From: SFTH01 sp051878085
Lineage (GTDB): Bacteria > Bacillota > Clostridia > Christensenellales > Aristaeellaceae
Assembly (NCBI GenBank): GCA_051878085.1
Contig: JBJEJN010000081.1
Coordinates: forward strand, 1-13,914
Reading direction: 5' to 3'
DNA: 13,914 nucleotides
Both the position numbers and the translations under genes were made by a program. Below, one piece after another: positions 13,532-13,914 of this stretch; the first letter of the stretch is position 1, and every line of letters begins with the position of its first letter. A model generated the notes under the pieces. The model did not search any database. It had not been told where the DNA came from and saw only the letters and a program-made list of their open reading frames with translations.

Positions 13532-13914
13532 TCAGTTTTTCGTTTGTCTTTCCCTTGGGCAATCCTCTGTGTATTCCATCCCATTCCTGAAACAGAATAC
13601 CAGCTTCCTGCCCTTCCCAACCACCACCTTATCCACCAGCGCCACAAAGGTGTAAGGATCGAAGTCCATGCACTCCTCCTGCTCCTCCAGCATCCGGAGG
13701 AAAATCTCAATCTTTCGCCTGCGATTCTCCTTATCCTGCTTCTGCGCGGCAATCCTTCGGAGCTTCCCACCGGCTTTTTCATAATCTTCAGCCAGCACAT
13801 TGTATTCCTGCTGGTATTCCTCCTGATTCATCTGCACCCGGGCGTTTTCCTCCACCAGATTTCGCACGCGCTCCGCAATGCCCCGCACCTGTTCCTCCAG
13901 CCGCTTTGCAGCCC
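13532..13914 (-). CDS. Large serine recombinase, C-terminal fragment (5' part outside window)
   Basis: The minus-strand frame is open from the right edge (first full codon 13912-13910) to TGA at 13534-13532, giving 126 residues. The content is typical of the C-terminal end of Firmicutes large serine recombinases (transposon or phage integrases): a charged coiled-coil stretch rich in E/Q/K/R (from ~13900 to ~13660) followed by FDPYTFVALVDKVVV and KLVFCFRNGMEY, which match the usual FD...F..LVEKV.V......FVF.NG.E ending recalled for this family. The resolvase catalytic domain would lie beyond the window. The GC content is visibly lower than the catabolic genes. It is convergent with the glycerate kinase. 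GTG at 13888 is an internal codon, not the start. A non-recombinase coiled-coil protein is a less likely alternative. Confidence 0.78.
   Translation of the reverse strand, partial: AAKRLEEQVRGIAERVRNLVEENARVQMNQEEYQQEYNVLAEDYEKAGGKLRRIAAQKQDKENRRRKIEIFLRMLEEQEECMDFDPYTFVALVDKVVVGKGRKLVFCFRNGMEYTEDCPRERQTKN

Noticed and set aside
13426..13800. Minus-strand frame overlapping the recombinase end
   Set aside because: It is a shifted shadow of the recombinase frame, rich in W, R and S without family motifs; the recombinase frame ends normally at its own TGA.

Overview
This GC-rich window (roughly 60-65% G+C over the genes) has strong AGGAGG-type ribosome sites before nearly every gene and short gaps of 20-35 bases between co-directional genes. 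Together with the protein families, this suggests an anaerobic, probably gut-associated, high-GC member of the Clostridia/Firmicutes. No rRNA or phylogenetic marker is present, so that placement is inference.

Layout. At the left edge, on the minus strand, is the 3'-truncated gene of an AraC-family regulator (1-774). A 242-base divergent intergenic region (775-1016) follows, holding a palindromic TATAATTATA that gives a -10 in both directions and a long hairpin flanked by A/T tracts. All further genes up to 13332 are on the plus strand. Block A (1017-8672): a Gfo/Idh/MocA oxidoreductase, an AMP-forming acyl-CoA ligase, a Pct/YdiF-type CoA-transferase, a FabG-like SDR, a thiolase, and a second Gfo/Idh/MocA oxidoreductase paralogous to the first. 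After a 123-base AT-richer gap with a weak candidate promoter comes block B (8796-13332): an IolD/acetolactate-synthase-like ThDP enzyme, an RpiB/LacAB-family isomerase resembling DhuI, a KduD-like SDR and a MOFRL-type glycerate kinase. At the right edge, on the minus strand, lies the C-terminal end of a large serine recombinase (13532-13914) in visibly lower-GC DNA, a hint that a mobile element begins there.

How it may work. Block A holds what is needed to activate a 3-hydroxy (or 3-keto) carboxylic acid to its CoA ester (ligase and/or CoA-transferase), oxidise it (SDR) and cleave it (thiolase). It has no acyl-CoA dehydrogenase or enoyl-CoA hydratase. Enclosing this between two sugar/cyclitol-type dehydrogenases suggests a substrate with both a carbohydrate or cyclitol part and a hydroxy-acyl part. 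Block B looks like a cyclitol or keto-sugar route: oxidation by a Gfo enzyme, C-C cleavage of a cyclic diketone by the IolD-like enzyme, aldose-ketose isomerisation by the DhuI-like protein (in the place IolB fills in inositol catabolism), 5-keto reduction by the KduD-like SDR, and entry into glycolysis through glycerate. Families are read from the sequence; substrates and the joint pathway are inference. No transporter, glycosidase, dehydratase or aldolase is in the window, so the locus probably continues beyond it.
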